From assembly GCF_010091925.1 (NCBI RefSeq), contig NZ_WVID01000032.1, forward strand, positions 1 through 64,000: DNA of 64,000 bases. Reading direction: 5' to 3'. Below are positions 63,607 to 64,000 of this stretch, piece after piece (within the stretch, counting starts at the first letter, position 1; each line of letters opens with the position of its first letter). The notes beneath the pieces are model-generated. The model was not told where the DNA came from, did not search any database, and worked only from the letters and a program-made list of their open reading frames with translations. This DNA comes from Nostoc sp. B(2019). GTDB taxonomy: Bacteria > Cyanobacteriota > Cyanobacteriia > Cyanobacteriales > Nostocaceae. Made by a program: the position numbers and the translations under genes.

Positions 63607-63656
63607 GTACAGACGTTGCAATGCAACGTCTGTACACAGCATTGCAACGTCTGTAC
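63607..63656. repeat. perfect 29-base palindromic repeat plus a third half-copy
   Basis: GTACAGACGTTGCA (63607-63620) and TGCAACGTCTGTAC (63622-63635) form a 14+1+14 palindrome; a further TTGCAACGTCTGTAC stands at 63642-63656. A diverged relative is at 51259-51287. The site follows the second transpeptidase gene and could end its transcript. Confidence 0.75.
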
Positions 63657-63779
63657 CGTAATAAAAATTTTCTCAGTATATATCTTTCCATAGATAGAGG
63701 CTGTTAACGATACTTGTTTGTTAGCAATCAGTAACATTGGCATCAATAACCTGATAAATTAAAAAGCATGGAGATAAAA

Positions 63780-64000
63780 ATGGTGAATAAACGTGGTAAC
63801 GCTCGTAATTTAATCCCATATCTCCCAAAATGGCGGCATTTACCCACTAAATCCATTCGTGTACCAGAGATATTTGTACAACAGGTGTTGGAATATGCTC
63901 GTCAGCTAGATGCACAAAAACCAGACAAGCGTATTGAAATTCGTCAAGACTTTAATGCAGTAGTAGTGATTAGTCCCTGTGATCCAAGAGGAACTTTTCA
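63780..64000 (+). CDS. 5' part of an unknown cyanobacterial protein (runs off window)
   Basis: The ATG at 63780 has GGAG 5 bases upstream; an in-frame ATG at 63768 is possible. The first 73 residues read MVNKRGNARNLIPYLPKWRH, LPTKSIRVPEIFVQQVLEYA, RQLDAQKPDKRIEIRQDF. The basic start with N-x-x-NLIPYLPKW and IRVPE...ILEYAxxLD recalls an N-terminal segment found in several Nostoc proteins that probably bind DNA, but the family cannot be settled from this part. Confidence 0.5.
   Translation, partial: MVNKRGNARNLIPYLPKWRHLPTKSIRVPEIFVQQVLEYARQLDAQKPDKRIEIRQDFNAVVVISPCDPRGTF

Noticed and set aside
48-64000. CRISPR arrays, tRNA, rRNA or phage genes
   Set aside because: No regularly spaced direct repeats, no GTTCRANNC-type tRNA arms with cloverleaf context, and no phage structural genes were found on reading both strands by eye.

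Overview
The window is chromosomal DNA from a cyanobacterium, most likely a filamentous, heterocyst-forming Nostocales (Nostoc/Anabaena type). The clues are the dense HIP1 octamer GCGATCGC, the gene content (nblB, rpaB, psb34, a complex-C cofactor assembly factor, a ThiO-ThiG fusion, a PEP-CTERM protein), many heptad-like tandem repeats of the 'cattagtcatttgtc' / 'gtcaaaagtcaagag' kind between genes, and several foldback repeat families. The order dps - carB - sigD - DUF760 - mutT - CBS protein - nblB, then rpaB/radA, resembles the Anabaena 7120 chromosome as I remember it; this was not checked.

Layout. 1-2449: tail of a pRiA4b ORF-3-like gene, then remains of three insertion sequences (IS982, IS701, IS5 families) abutting each other, all broken. 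2438-14233: a housekeeping and stress block (2Fe-2S protein, Dps, CarB, group 2 sigma factor, DUF760, MutT, CBS protein, NblB) and a secreted PEP-CTERM protein. 14436-19882: DUF456 protein, cytochrome b6f haem-assembly factor, RpaB and RadA (divergent), a ribbon-helix-helix/molybdopterin-binding-domain fusion with palindromes at its start, and a DUF427 protein. 20030-23798: small protein, RelN/RelE-type toxin-antitoxin pair, TPR protein, Psb34. 24079-31947: ThiO-ThiG, a broken ferredoxin-like gene, citramalate synthase carrying a repeat-derived insert, and a CruA/CruP-like flavoprotein. 31994-37897: coiled-coil protein, beta-propeller lipoprotein-like protein, and the TIGR03943/YraQ membrane pair. 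38833-44388: three histidine-kinase-type proteins, one with a degenerate ATP site. 44838-50986: GH57 glycosidase, SDR, truncated TnpB, alpha/beta hydrolase. 51842-59284: inward-rectifier K+ channel divergent from an MFS exporter, three PRC-barrel/DUF2382 paralogues in a row, transketolase. 59902-64000: GNAT, two small membrane proteins, KDPG aldolase, two tandem L,D-transpeptidases, and the start of a further gene.

The themes that connect genes are light and nutrient stress (Dps, SigD, NblB, RpaB, Psb34), sugar-phosphate metabolism (transketolase, Eda, GH57), and envelope functions (L,D-transpeptidases, YraQ pair, Kir channel, PEP-CTERM protein). No CRISPR array, rRNA, tRNA, prophage or biosynthetic gene cluster was seen. 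The most notable items are the RHH-Mop regulator with two palindromes over its start region, a structured intergenic element at 12971-13130, the Dps with an altered ferroxidase site, a likely pseudokinase, and two cases where intergenic repeats have entered reading frames (cimA and a ferredoxin-like gene). All calls were made by eye from sequence and family knowledge; no search was run.
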